Assembly (NCBI RefSeq): GCF_030009775.1
Contig: NZ_JASCTH010000037.1
Coordinates: 1-64,000, forward strand
Reading direction: 5' to 3'
DNA: 64,000 bases
Source: Actinoplanes sandaracinus
Lineage (GTDB): Bacteria; Actinomycetota; Actinomycetes; Mycobacteriales; Micromonosporaceae
The stretch's first letter is position 1. The number at the start of each line of letters is the position of its first letter. Position numbers and translations under genes: made by a program. Positions 18,909 to 29,831 of the stretch are shown piece after piece. The notes beneath the pieces are model-generated. The model was not told the origin of the DNA. It searched no databases and worked only from the letters and a program-made list of their open reading frames with translations.

Positions 18909-19889
18909 GTGCCACCCAGCTACGCCCCTCCCGGACAGCTGTGGCTACTACCCCAATCCCAGCAGGAAGGCCTCGACCTCGACCATCGGCAGGTGATCAT
19001 GGTCGTCGAACGCGCCTACCGGGCGCTGCGTGAGACCGGGTCCGACAACCCGGTCAAGACGATCATCGAAGCGCCCGGCCACCGGTCCCTGAGCTACTCG
19101 ATGGTGGCCCGCGACGCCAGCAGCGACACGGTCTGCTTCAAAGCCGTCTACGAGTTCGACCCGCGGCGCACCCGCGACAGCTACCGGTTCCACTCGTTCG
19201 TCTTCCTCTGCGACGACGCCACCGGCGCGCCGATCGCGCTGATGGACGTGGTCACACTCGGCCCGCTGCGCTCGTCGGCCACCACCGCGCTGTTCGCCCG
19301 CACCGCCTGCCCCGGCGCCCGCAGCGCCCTTGTCGTGGGTACCGGCGTGCAGGGACAGATGGCGCTGCCGATGCTGCTCGCGGCACTGCCGGACCTCGAC
19401 CGACTGCAGGTGTTCGGCACCTACCCCGACGGGCTGCGCGCGGTCCGTGACAGCGCCGGCGGTCGCGACGTGGAGATCGCCGACGACCTGCAGAAGGCGG
19501 CCGGTGAGGCCGACATCGTCATCGGCGCCGCCGGCCTCTCCGTCCGCGAGGAGGTCCGGCGCGAGTCGATGAAACCGGGGTCGGTCGCCGTCCTGCTCGG
19601 CTACGGCGTGCACGCCGACGTGTACCACGGCGCGGACTACCGGATCGCGACCGACATCGCACAGATGCACGCCACCGGCGACGACCTGCGTGCCGCCGAC
19701 GGCAGCCTGCCGCAAGTCGACGCCGAACTGCCGGACATCCTGCTCGGACGGGCCGCCGCCCGCCGGGATCCGCGCGACGTGGTGTTCGCCTACAACAGCG
19801 GCATGGCGGTCACCGACGCCGCGCTCGGCCGCTACATCGCCGATCGCGCACTCGCCGGCGGTCGCGGGCAGAGGGTCACGTTCTGGTGA
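18909..19889 (+). CDS. SbnB-like dehydrogenase (ornithine cyclodeaminase family)
   Basis: The 326-residue ornithine cyclodeaminase/mu-crystallin family protein has NAD-binding motif ALVVGTGVQGQMALPMLL. The SbnB branch oxidises N-(1-amino-1-carboxy-2-ethyl)-glutamate to release L-2,3-diaminopropionate and 2-oxoglutarate. Pairing with an SbnA homologue three genes downstream supports this branch. GTG 18909 is preferred because GGAG lies 9 bases upstream; the ATG at 18900 overlaps that box. It lies 29 bases after the decarboxylase and its stop overlaps the MATE GTG. Confidence 0.85.
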   Translation: MPPSYAPPGQLWLLPQSQQEGLDLDHRQVIMVVERAYRALRETGSDNPVKTIIEAPGHRSLSYSMVARDASSDTVCFKAVYEFDPRRTRDSYRFHSFVFLCDDATGAPIALMDVVTLGPLRSSATTALFARTACPGARSALVVGTGVQGQMALPMLLAALPDLDRLQVFGTYPDGLRAVRDSAGGRDVEIADDLQKAAGEADIVIGAAGLSVREEVRRESMKPGSVAVLLGYGVHADVYHGADYRIATDIAQMHATGDDLRAADGSLPQVDAELPDILLGRAAARRDPRDVVFAYNSGMAVTDAALGRYIADRALAGGRGQRVTFW

Positions 19890-21283
19890 CCGGGAAAACC
19901 CGTTGGTGGACCACGAACTCCCGGGCACTGCTCACCCTCGCGTTCCCGCTCATCCTCACCAACTTCGCGTACGTCGCGCTGACCACCGTGGACATCGTGA
20001 TGCTCGGCCGCCTGGGCGCGCTCGAGATCGCCGCCGCGGGCCTGGCCATCACGCTGTTCAACCAACTGCGCACCACCGGAACCGGGCTCGTCACCGGCGT
20101 CAGCAACCTGGTCGCCGAAGCTAACGCCCGCGGCGACCAGCAGCGGATCCGTGACCTGCTGTTCGCCGGCTTCCTGGGGGCCACGGTCAGCGGTGTGGTG
20201 TTCTGTGTGGCGCTGCTGTCGATCGGGCCGCTGCTCGTCCGGCTGGGTCAGGACCCGGCGGTGGTGGCGAAGGCCGGCGACTTCCTGATGATCCTGGCTC
20301 CCGGCATGCTGCCGTGCCTGTGGTTCCAGAACCTGCGGCACTTCACCACCGGGCTGAAGCGGCCCGGTCCGCTGCTGGCCATCACGATCGTGTCCGTCGG
20401 TCTCACCATCGGCCTGAACTACGTGCTGATCTACGGCAAGTTCGGCCTGCCCGCGTTCGGCTTCACCGGCGTCGCGATCGCCACCGTCACGGTGTTCCTG
20501 CTGTCCTTCCTGGCGTTCACCGTGGTCGTCCGGCGCGACAGCGCGCTCCGTCCGTACCTGCAAGGATCCGGCCGGTGGGTCTGGCCCGGTGAAGCGGTCA
20601 CTTCCGTGTGGCGTCTGGGGCTGCCGATCGCGGGCACCTACGCCTCCGAAGCCGGGTTCTTCAGCGTGCTCACCCTGCTGATCGGCACCCTCGGCGTTGA
20701 GGCTCTCGCCGCGCAGACCGTACTCAACCAGCTCGTCTACATCGTCTTCATGATCTCCGCCGGGTTCTCGCACGCCGCCTCGGTCCACATCAGTGAGGCA
20801 GGTGGCAATGCCGACTACGCCCGCGCCCGCCGGCTGGGACTGCTGGGCCTGGCCTGGGGTGTGATCGCGACGCTGGTCGTGGCGATCCCGTACCTGCTGA
20901 TCCCGGAGGCGATCGTGTCGCTGTTCATCTCGGCCGAGTACGCCGCGAACGCCGAGGTCATCGCGCTGACCGCGTCCGGGCTGCTGATCGCCGCCGTCAT
21001 GCAGATCTTCGACGCCGGCCAGAACATCGGCAACGGCATCCTGCGCGGCGTCGGCGACACCGCCGGACCGTTCCGGATCTCTCTGGTCGGGTACTGGCTC
21101 ATCGGGCTGCCGGCGGGCTACCTGCTCGGGGTGAGCGCAGGCTGGGGCGTGCGGGGCGTCTGGATCGGGCAGGCCATCGGGCTCGCGGCGACCGCCGGCA
21201 TCCTGCTGTTCGCCTTCCTCAGGCGTGTCGACCGTCTTCGGCAGACGACGGGTCACCTCGCCGCGGAACCGAGTCCGTCATGA
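19886..21283 (+). CDS. MATE-family efflux transporter
   Basis: The 465-residue protein has twelve predicted hydrophobic segments in the MATE pattern: N-half FPLILTNFAYVALTTVDIVMLGRLG, C-half LGLPIAGTYASEAGFFSVLTLLIG and ILRGVGDTAGPFRISLVGYW. MATE carriers export small molecules using proton or sodium gradients. Lodged by overlapping codons between biosynthesis genes, it is the obvious exporter for the metal-free product. GTG 19886 overlaps the previous stop; its own stop overlaps ATG 21280. Confidence 0.93.
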   Translation: MTGKTRWWTTNSRALLTLAFPLILTNFAYVALTTVDIVMLGRLGALEIAAAGLAITLFNQLRTTGTGLVTGVSNLVAEANARGDQQRIRDLLFAGFLGATVSGVVFCVALLSIGPLLVRLGQDPAVVAKAGDFLMILAPGMLPCLWFQNLRHFTTGLKRPGPLLAITIVSVGLTIGLNYVLIYGKFGLPAFGFTGVAIATVTVFLLSFLAFTVVVRRDSALRPYLQGSGRWVWPGEAVTSVWRLGLPIAGTYASEAGFFSVLTLLIGTLGVEALAAQTVLNQLVYIVFMISAGFSHAASVHISEAGGNADYARARRLGLLGLAWGVIATLVVAIPYLLIPEAIVSLFISAEYAANAEVIALTASGLLIAAVMQIFDAGQNIGNGILRGVGDTAGPFRISLVGYWLIGLPAGYLLGVSAGWGVRGVWIGQAIGLAATAGILLFAFLRRVDRLRQTTGHLAAEPSPS

Positions 21284-22419
21284 CCCACGTCCGTGAACCA
21301 TCCGCGACCGAGTCCCTGGTGCGCCGGGAGGTGGCGGGCCTGCCCGCCTACGATCCCGGCGCGGACCCGGACGAGGTGGCGCGCGCCAGCGGCGCGACCC
21401 GGGTCATCAAGCTCTCCAACAACGAGAACCCCTTCGGGGCCTCACCCGCGGTAGCCGCCGCCGTGCACCGGCGCCTCGCCGCCACCACCCGGTATCCCGA
21501 TCCCACCGCCAAACGCCTGGCCGAGGCCATCGGACGCACCCTCGCGGTGCCGGCCGGGCGCATCGTGATCGGCAACGGCTCGGAGAACATCCTGGAAATG
21601 CTCTGCCAGGCGGTGCTCGACCCCGGGGACCTGGTCGTCACCCAAGCGCCCGGCTTCAGCCTGCACGAGATCTTCCCGCGCATGATGGGCGCCCGGGTCG
21701 AGAAGGTCCCGGTCACCGGCGAGTTCGGCTTCGACGCCACCGCGTGGCGGCACGCGCTGGCAGCCGCCCCGAAACTCGTCTTCCTCGCCAACCCCTGCAA
21801 CCCCACCGGCGTGATGCTCACCGGAGCGGAACTGGACCACATCGTCGCCGCCACCCCGCAGTCGGCACTGCTGGTGCTCGACGAGGCGTACTGCGAGTTC
21901 GCCCGCCCGAACCCCGCCTATCCCGACGGAGTGGAGGTGCTGCGCGACCACAACCGGCCGTGGATCGTGTTGCGCACCTTCTCCAAGGCCTACGGCCTCG
22001 CCGGCTTCCGGGTGGGGTACGGCATCGCCTCCCACTCCACCCTGGTCCAGGCACTCGACCGGGTCCGTACCCCGTACAACGTCAACCAACTGGCCCAGGA
22101 CGCCGCCGTCGCCGCTCTCGGCGACCGGGCACACCTGGCCGAGACCGTGCGCCGCACCGGCGTGGAGATCGCCAGACTCGCCGCCCGGCTGCGCGGCGCT
22201 GGGCTGCGCGTGGCACCGTCGGCGGCCAACTTCCTGTTCATCGACACCGGAGGCGACGCCGACGACGTCGTCCGGCAACTGCACCGCTCCGGGATCATCG
22301 TCAAAGCGTGGCGCGAGCCCGGATATCAGAAATTCATTCGAGCCTCGCTGTCGACGCCCGAGGAGAACGACCTCTTCGTGCATCGGCTGCTCGAGATCTG
22401 CAGAAGGCGAGAACGGTGA
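21280..22419 (+). CDS. HisC-like class I/II aminotransferase
   Basis: The 379-residue PLP enzyme is in the histidinol-phosphate aminotransferase group. It has KLSNNENPFGASP at the N-terminus, YPDPTAKRL, GNGSENILEML, ANPCNPTGVML, and the PLP Lys at about residue 236 (TFSKAYGLAGFRVGYGIA). ANFLFIDTGGD and the Arg of FIRASLS near the C-terminus fit the substrate-carboxylate site. Given its operon it is unlikely to serve histidine synthesis; it may make or modify an amino building block, or act as a CobD-type decarboxylase. ATGA overlap upstream, GTGA overlap downstream. Confidence 0.88.
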   Translation: MTHVREPSATESLVRREVAGLPAYDPGADPDEVARASGATRVIKLSNNENPFGASPAVAAAVHRRLAATTRYPDPTAKRLAEAIGRTLAVPAGRIVIGNGSENILEMLCQAVLDPGDLVVTQAPGFSLHEIFPRMMGARVEKVPVTGEFGFDATAWRHALAAAPKLVFLANPCNPTGVMLTGAELDHIVAATPQSALLVLDEAYCEFARPNPAYPDGVEVLRDHNRPWIVLRTFSKAYGLAGFRVGYGIASHSTLVQALDRVRTPYNVNQLAQDAAVAALGDRAHLAETVRRTGVEIARLAARLRGAGLRVAPSAANFLFIDTGGDADDVVRQLHRSGIIVKAWREPGYQKFIRASLSTPEENDLFVHRLLEICRRRER

Positions 22420-23399
22420 TCACGGACAAGATCTCCGACCTGATCGGCAACACGCCCCTGCTCCGGCTGGCGGTGAGGCACGGTATGGCGACCGTGCTGC
22501 TCAAGATGGAGCAGTACAACCCGACCGGCAGCGCCAAGATCCGGATAGCTCGCAACATGGTCGACGAGGCCGAGGAGCAGGGCCTGCTCAAACCGGGCGG
22601 CTGGCTGGTCGAATCCACCTCCGGCAACACCGGGATCGGCCTGGCGCTCATCGCCGCCGAACGCGGGTACAAGTTCAGCGCGGTCGTCGACAACCACTCC
22701 TGCGCCGACAAACAACGAGCCATGCGGGCGTACGGCGCCGAACTCGTCAACGTCGGCGGGGACGACGACGCCCTGGCCACCGCCGAACGCGACGCCCTGG
22801 CCGAGCGGCTGGCGATCGAGCACGGCGCCTATTGGACGGCACAGCACCTCAACCAGGGCAACCCCAACAGCTACAAGCCCGTCGCCCGAGAACTCACCGA
22901 CGCCCTCGGCGACCGGATCGACTATCTGTACGGCGCCGTCGGCACCGGCGGCTCACTGTGCGGCACCGGCCGCAGCCTGCGGGAACGTATCCCGCACCTG
23001 AGGATCGTCGGTGTCGAGCCGCGGGGATCCGTGGTCTTCGGAGCGACCGGCGCACCGTACTACCAGTCCGGCACCGGCACCCCCGAAGGCGCGGAGATCG
23101 GCGACCTCATCGACTACGACCTGATCGACGACGGCGTGCAGGTCACCGACGCGGAGGCCTTCGAGACCTGCCGCTTCCTGGCTCGCCGTTACGGAATCCT
23201 CGTCGGCGGCTCCGCGGGCGGCGTGATCTACAAGGCCCTCGAACAGGCACAGACCGCAGGACCGCAGACCACCATCGTCGTGCTGGTCTGCGACGGCGGC
23301 GAGAAATACCTCGACACCGTCTACAACGACGACTGGATGATGGCCACCGGCTTGTTCGACGCGCTGGTCGCCGACCGGCTGGCGTCGATGCTGCGGTAA
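22416..23399 (+). CDS. SbnA-like PLP synthase (cysteine synthase family)
   Basis: The 327-residue O-acetylserine sulfhydrylase-fold enzyme has PLP Lys at residue 41 (NPTGSAKIR), ESTSGNTGIGLALIA, the phosphate loop AVGTGGSLCGTG and GGSAGGVIYKAL. The substitution of the CysK/CysM NPxGSVKDR by NPTGSAKIR is typical of SbnA, which joins O-phosphoserine and glutamate en route to 2,3-diaminopropionate. GTG 22416 overlaps the aminotransferase stop. Last gene of the operon, followed 36 bases later by a terminator hairpin. Confidence 0.88.
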   Translation: MITDKISDLIGNTPLLRLAVRHGMATVLLKMEQYNPTGSAKIRIARNMVDEAEEQGLLKPGGWLVESTSGNTGIGLALIAAERGYKFSAVVDNHSCADKQRAMRAYGAELVNVGGDDDALATAERDALAERLAIEHGAYWTAQHLNQGNPNSYKPVARELTDALGDRIDYLYGAVGTGGSLCGTGRSLRERIPHLRIVGVEPRGSVVFGATGAPYYQSGTGTPEGAEIGDLIDYDLIDDGVQVTDAEAFETCRFLARRYGILVGGSAGGVIYKALEQAQTAGPQTTIVVLVCDGGEKYLDTVYNDDWMMATGLFDALVADRLASMLR

Positions 23400-23434
23400 C
23401 GCCGCGCTGGTACTGACGGTCTCCGCTGGATGCC

Positions 23435-23458
23435 GGCCCACTTTCCGCGAAGTGGGCC
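23435..23458 (+). terminator. Hairpin terminator of the metallophore operon
   Basis: A perfect 9-bp stem, GGCCCACTT with AAGTGGGCC, around the loop TCCGCG, sits 36 bases after the SbnA-like stop. There is no U tract, which is common for actinomycete terminators. Confidence 0.7.
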
Positions 23459-23514
23459 AGCACTCATGCGTCAAGGCGTCACGAAATCCGGATCACTCGA
23501 CCGCGGCCCAGTCA

Positions 23515-23640
23515 ACGCCGCCCGACGAGCCGACCAGCGGTCTTGATCCGCTGATGGAACGCGAATACCGCACCGCCGTCGTCGCTGCCCACGACATGGG
23601 CACACCGTCTTGCTCAGCTCGCATCAACGGGCCGAGGGAG
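23515..23640 (+). pseudogene. ABC transporter ATPase remnant
   Basis: The Walker B region DEPTSGLDPLMEREYRTAV is readable, then one base out of frame comes GHTVLLSSHQRAEGD, the D-loop/switch-His region of drug- or antibiotic-export ATPases. The Walker A part and the end are gone. A frameshift near 23605 and truncation on both sides mark it as a relic. Confidence 0.7.
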
Positions 23641-23665
23641 ATGGTGCGTCGGGTCGCGATCCCGG

Positions 23666-23959
23666 ATGCTGCGGCTGCTGCCGGACCTCTTGCGCCTGCT
23701 CGAGCGGCTTGCCGGCGATGCCGGTCTGCCTCGCGGCGTGCGCGTGCGGCTGTGGCTGCTGCTGGCCTACCTCGCCGTACCGATCGATCTGATTCCCGAC
23801 TTCATCCCCGTCATCGGCTATGCCGATGACGCGATCATCGTGGCGCTGGCGCTGCGGTCCGTGGCCCGCCGCGCTGGGCCGCAAGCGCTGCACCGGCACC
23901 GGCCCGGCAGCCCGGCCGGACTCGCCGCGGTACTCGGTGCGGCCGGTATCCGCCCTTGA
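23666..23959 (+). CDS. DUF1232 small membrane protein
   Basis: The 97-residue protein carries the DUF1232 signature YLAVPIDLIPDFIPVIGYADDAIIVALALR, split here as a membrane helix followed by an acidic segment; the domain is complete. Function of the family is unknown. ATG 23666 has no clear ribosome-binding site and the gene directly follows an ABC-ATPase remnant, so its expression signals may be damaged. Confidence 0.65.
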   Translation: MLRLLPDLLRLLERLAGDAGLPRGVRVRLWLLLAYLAVPIDLIPDFIPVIGYADDAIIVALALRSVARRAGPQALHRHRPGSPAGLAAVLGAAGIRP

Positions 23960-24338
23960 CGGCGGCTATGACGGGGCCGGAGACCCTCATCAACGGTCCA
24001 TTCTCAAGGCGAACGAAGCTACGGATCAGAAGTCAGGGTTGGAGTCCCTTCGGGCGCACGAATTCCTAGGACCTGAGCTGCAGAGACGCGGTTCGGGCCT
24101 TTCTTGTCGCTGTCTTTTGCTGACGGTGGGCGCTGCGTGGGTGCCGGCGCGGGGTCGCGTGCGTAAGCACGTCTGACCGAACCCTGTTCGGGGCGGAGCC
24201 CTCTTCTCTTTCCGGCGTTGCCGTGCCCTGTCGTTCGGGCCGGTGACCGCTGGTTCTGCTTGCTGGAAGGTTTTTCATGACATCGTGCTGTGCACGGCTT
24301 GCTGTGCGGCCGTTCGCTGTTTCGCCGGTGGTGGCGTC
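23960..24338. other. Non-coding leader before the NhaA remnant
   Basis: These 379 bases contain no supported gene. The stretch 24165-24290 is rich in short inverted repeats (for example CCGAAC/GTTCGG near 24178-24195) and could be the old nhaA leader. I cannot match it to a known RNA motif by eye. Confidence 0.35.
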
Positions 24339-24718
24339 ATGAGCATCGACACTTCGCCGCCGGACGCGCGCCGGGCCGGTCGTGGCCTGGGGGAGCGGCT
24401 GGTCGTGGCGTGTTGCTGGTTGTTCTCGCGATGGTCGCGTTGGGGTGGGCGAACTCGCCGTGGGCCGGCGCCTATGAATCGTTGCGTGCGGTGAGGTTCG
24501 GCCCGGCCGGTCTGCATCTGGATCTCTCGGTGCGGCAGTGGGCGGCTGACGGGTTGCTGGCGGTCTTCTTCGTCGTGGTGGGTAATGGGCTCAGGCAGGA
24601 GTTCGTGAATGGCGAGCTGCGTAATCCGCGGCGGGCGGTGCTGCCGATCGTGGCCGCCCTGGGCGGTGTCGCGGTCCCGGCGACCGGTCGACGTGCTGAC
24701 CAGCCGCATCTCATGTGA
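24339..24718 (+). pseudogene. Truncated, frameshifted NhaA Na+/H+ antiporter
   Basis: From ATG 24339 the frame begins MSIDTSPPDARRAG. After a frameshift near 24405 the neighbouring frame carries an unmistakable NhaA N-terminus: LAMVALGWANSPWAGAYESL, LSVRQWAADGLLAVFFVVVG, GLRQEFVNGELRNPRRAVLP and ALGGVAVPA. Homology stops at about 24680, so about three quarters of the antiporter, including the ion-binding Asp pair, is missing. Dead gene. Confidence 0.8.
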
Positions 24719-24806
24719 CGCTTCCTTGCTTGGCACCCTCCTGACTCTCATTCCGGTTCGCGCGGCGCCGATAGGTCAGGCGATTGAGATCAGGGGGGTG
24801 GCGAGG

Positions 24807-26387
24807 GTGCGAGACGGCGGAGCGGTACACCGTTCTGTGCCGCGAGACGACCGGCGCCTCATCTCGACCGGTCTGCTCGCGGCGTGCGGCGCCAGTGCGC
24901 TCTGGCTGGTCGTGCAGGCGCTGGCCCCCGGATGGCTGCCGAACATCGCGTGGGTCCCGGGTGGTTTCGCCCTGGTCCTCGGGGCATGTGCGGCCTGGCG
25001 GATCGCCCGGCCCGGTGCGGTGACCGTTGCCGGCCGGCGGTTCTGGGCGCAGATCGCCGTAGGCACGGCTCTGGTGACCCCGGGTGCCTGCCTCATCAAT
25101 GCGGTCAACTCGGGCGCGGTGCGCGCCACGACGGCGAACCTGGTCGTGGCCGCGAGTTTCGTCGCGGTCGCCCTGCTGCTGACGATCTGGGCGTTGCTGC
25201 GCCTTCCCGTCGCTGACCATGCCCGTGGTCAGGCGGTCCGCCTCGGCCTCGACGCCGCCACGATCATGGTGGTGGCGGCCACCGTGCTGTGGGAGTTCCA
25301 GGTCCGTCCCATGATCGGGTCGGATCCGCAATTGCGTACGGTGATCGGCCCTCTGCTGGTGTGTGTCATCTGCCTGGGTGCCGTCCTGGCCGTCGTCAAG
25401 CTCATGCTCTCCGGCACCGATGCGGTCTCCATCCGGTCGCTGCAGGCCCTGGGCCTGCTCGTCCTGATCGGGGCACTGGGCTCAGCGGTGACCAGAATCC
25501 TGGAGAACGAGGCCCGTTGGCTGGGTGTCGGCCCGCTGATCAGCACGGTGGAAGGCGTTCTCGTGGTCTGGGCGGCCCTGCAACCGCCGGCCGCGGTCGC
25601 CGTCCCGGCGGATCGCCGCAGTACCTTCAGCGTCATGCCGTACGTCGCGGTCGCGGCCATCGACGTCCTGCTGTTGAGCCACACCGTGAGTGGGCGCCAG
25701 AACACCGCGTTGGTGATCGGGTCCGTCCTGGTGACCACCGTGGTCGTGGGCCGGCAGATTTTCGCCTTCCGCGCCAACGCGGACCTGATCGACTCCCTGC
25801 GTGAGCACCGTCGGATGCTGCAGCATCAGGCCACCCATGATCCACTGACCGGCCTGGCCAACCGTGCGCTCTTCTACGAACAGGTGTCCGTCGCCTGCGC
25901 GCGGCACGACACCGCGGTGCTGCTCCTGGACCTGGACGGTTTCAAACCGGTCAACGACACGCTCGGTCATGCGGCGGGAGATGAGCTGCTCATCGAGGTC
26001 GCCCGGCGTCTGCGGGACGCCGCACCCCGCCCCTGGCTGGTGGCACGCCTGGGCGGGGACGAGTTCGCGGTGCTTCTCCCGTCGGCGGATCAGGAGACGG
26101 CACGCGAGGCCGCCGACCGCATCATCGCCGCCATGCAGCCGCCGGTCGACACCCACGGCGTCACGTTGCAGGTGCGCATGAGCATCGGGATCGCGGCGTA
26201 CACCGACGGAGACGACGCGGAGTCCTTGATCAGGCACGCCGACCTGGCCATGTACGAGGCGAAGGCGGCCGGCAAGAATCGGCACGCCACGTATACCGCG
26301 GAGCCGCGGCGCAGAGCCGACGCCGCGCCGGCGAAGGTGGATGCCGACGGCAGGTTGCGCAGTCCCGTGTCCGAGGGTTCGGGCTGA
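24807..26387 (+). CDS. Membrane-anchored diguanylate cyclase (GGDEF)
   Basis: The 526-residue protein has about nine hydrophobic segments over residues 10-330, a linker helix, then a complete GGDEF domain beginning HDPLTGLANRALFYEQ with LLLDLDGFKPVNDTLGHAAGD and the active-site RLGGDEFAVLL. It should make cyclic di-GMP from two GTP at the membrane. There is no EAL domain and no RxxD inhibitory site five residues before GGDEF, so product feedback by that route is unlikely. GTG 24807 is chosen with a G-rich box about 9 bases upstream; GTG 24798 is possible. Confidence 0.85.
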   Translation: MRDGGAVHRSVPRDDRRLISTGLLAACGASALWLVVQALAPGWLPNIAWVPGGFALVLGACAAWRIARPGAVTVAGRRFWAQIAVGTALVTPGACLINAVNSGAVRATTANLVVAASFVAVALLLTIWALLRLPVADHARGQAVRLGLDAATIMVVAATVLWEFQVRPMIGSDPQLRTVIGPLLVCVICLGAVLAVVKLMLSGTDAVSIRSLQALGLLVLIGALGSAVTRILENEARWLGVGPLISTVEGVLVVWAALQPPAAVAVPADRRSTFSVMPYVAVAAIDVLLLSHTVSGRQNTALVIGSVLVTTVVVGRQIFAFRANADLIDSLREHRRMLQHQATHDPLTGLANRALFYEQVSVACARHDTAVLLLDLDGFKPVNDTLGHAAGDELLIEVARRLRDAAPRPWLVARLGGDEFAVLLPSADQETAREAADRIIAAMQPPVDTHGVTLQVRMSIGIAAYTDGDDAESLIRHADLAMYEAKAAGKNRHATYTAEPRRRADAAPAKVDADGRLRSPVSEGSG

Positions 26388-26389
26388 GT

Positions 26390-26700
26390 GTGATTCACGC
26401 CGTCCGCGTCCGGGCGGTCAGGTGGCTGATGACGAGACCGACGAGTTGGTGTAGGTCGTAGGGCTTGCTGACGAAGTCGTCGGAGTCTGGTGCGAGGATC
26501 CGGTCCCGTTCGGCCAATCGCCGATGCGGTGACCGCGACGACGAGTTCCCAGCCCGATCGAACGGACAATTCGCGCGGCCGTCACGTCCGCCATCGCGAT
26601 CAGGTCACTGCATCCGCGGAGTAGGTCAGCAGCGAGATCGGCACGCGGCTGTCCCCACCGGCCGCACAGCAACCCATCTGCAACACGTGATCTTCTTGCC
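26390..26700 (-). pseudogene. Response-regulator receiver-domain remnant
   Basis: On the minus strand one frame carries APDSDDFVSKPYDLHQLVGLV, the conserved Lys and C-terminal helix of a receiver domain. A neighbouring frame carries DLIAMADVTAA, resembling receiver beta-strand 4. The fragments are out of frame and the N-terminal phosphoacceptor part is not recognisable. Relic of a regulator or hybrid kinase. Confidence 0.5.
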
Positions 26701-26765
26701 GATCGTGCTGGCCGGCCGACAAGGAAGTCCAACGACCGGAAGACACAGCGAAAGTGAGGGTTCAC

Positions 26766-28769
<2,004 letters not shown>

Positions 28770-29204
28770 TCGCCCAGTACGTAGCACACACCGAACTCAC
28801 CGAGACGAACAAGATGATCGACACCCGTGTCATGCGGATCTCCGTCGGCGACGGCTTCATTGTCACGGTGCGTCAGGGCTGATGATGTGTCCGATCCGGG
28901 GATATCGGCTGCGGCCGAAGGTTCGGAAAGGGTCCTTCCAAGCCGGCCGACGCTCATGGATGTCACGCTGGGTGAGATTCGCGGATGGCTGCAACCCGGT
29001 TGGCTGTCCGGAGCGGACCGTTGCGGCCCTGCGGGTGAAACTGGGCCCGGCAGAGTCGATCATTGTTGGCCGGGATGGCCCTTCGAGGGCCTGGCCGGGG
29101 TGATGTCGGTCGGTGGCTTCTCCTCCGGATGGCTTCTCTGACCTGGTCGAGCGTCGACGTGGTGGCAGGCCGGCGTGGCACGAAGGCGCTGGCGGTGTGG
29201 AGGG
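28770..29204. other. Intergenic stretch, no supported gene
   Basis: The 435 bases between the convergent protease and acetyltransferase genes hold no reading frame I can support. Confidence 0.4.
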
Positions 29205-29756
29205 TCACCAAGGCTCTCCGTCGCGCCAGTCGCACGCGAGGTCGCCGCCGATGGTGGGCTGCACGCCGGCAGGCAGAACGTAGATGCCGCCCTCTTCGTC
29301 CTCGGCGCGCTCGATGCCGCGGGGCGTCAGTACGGATACCGTCCCCGGCCACATCAGCCAGCCTCGGGAGGCGTAGAAGTCGCCGGCCATCCCACTCGCG
29401 CTCAGGGCTCCGATGTCGTACGCGCCCGTGATGACGCGTTCCAAGGCCGCCATGATCGCGTGGCCGTGGCCGCGTCGCCGCCGGTCGGCCCGTACCGCCA
29501 CGGCCTCGACGTACCCGGTCCGCAGCGCCCGGCCTTCGAGCAGCAGCCGTCGCATGACGACGGAGCCGTGCGCGACGAGTTCATTGCCCTCCCAGAGCAT
29601 CGCGTGGACGCCTCCGAGCGCGTGCTCGTGATCGTGCTCGGTGTACGCCTCGTCGGCAGGGAACGCGCCGTCGAGGAGCCGGCGGACCGCCAGGAGTTCC
29701 TGCTCGGTGAGGTCTGCCGTGTGGGCGGTGCGAGGCGTGTCGATGTCGTTCTCCAT
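29205..29756 (-). CDS. Aminoglycoside 2'-N-acetyltransferase, AAC(2')-I type
   Basis: The 183-residue GNAT protein matches the AAC(2')-I family along its whole length: HTADL near the start, EHALGGVHAMLWEGNELVAH, ALRTGYVEAVAVRADRRRRG with the acetyl-CoA loop, YDIGALSASG, FYASRGWLMWPG, and the diagnostic end CDWRDGEPW. Members acetylate the 2'-amino group of gentamicin- and tobramycin-like drugs using acetyl-CoA. In actinomycetes these genes are often intrinsic. It is adjacent to a second GNAT on the same strand with a 75-base gap. Confidence 0.88.
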   Translation of the reverse strand: MENDIDTPRTAHTADLTEQELLAVRRLLDGAFPADEAYTEHDHEHALGGVHAMLWEGNELVAHGSVVMRRLLLEGRALRTGYVEAVAVRADRRRRGHGHAIMAALERVITGAYDIGALSASGMAGDFYASRGWLMWPGTVSVLTPRGIERAEDEEGGIYVLPAGVQPTIGGDLACDWRDGEPW

Positions 29757-29831
29757 CGGTCGGCCGCCGCCGAAGGACGGGCCGCGCGGCGGGTGGGTCT
29801 GTGGGTGGTGCTGGCCGTGCGGGGGCAGGCG

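Noticed and set aside
19832..21256. 474-codon minus-strand frame opposite the MATE gene
   Set aside because: Low-complexity Gln/Asp/Gly-rich translation; the plus strand has a complete membrane transporter with overlapping starts and stops.
23960..24338. Possible ion riboswitch in the leader of the nhaA relic
   Set aside because: Some short inverted repeats exist, but no conserved nhaA-type RNA motif could be matched by eye. A covariance search would be needed.
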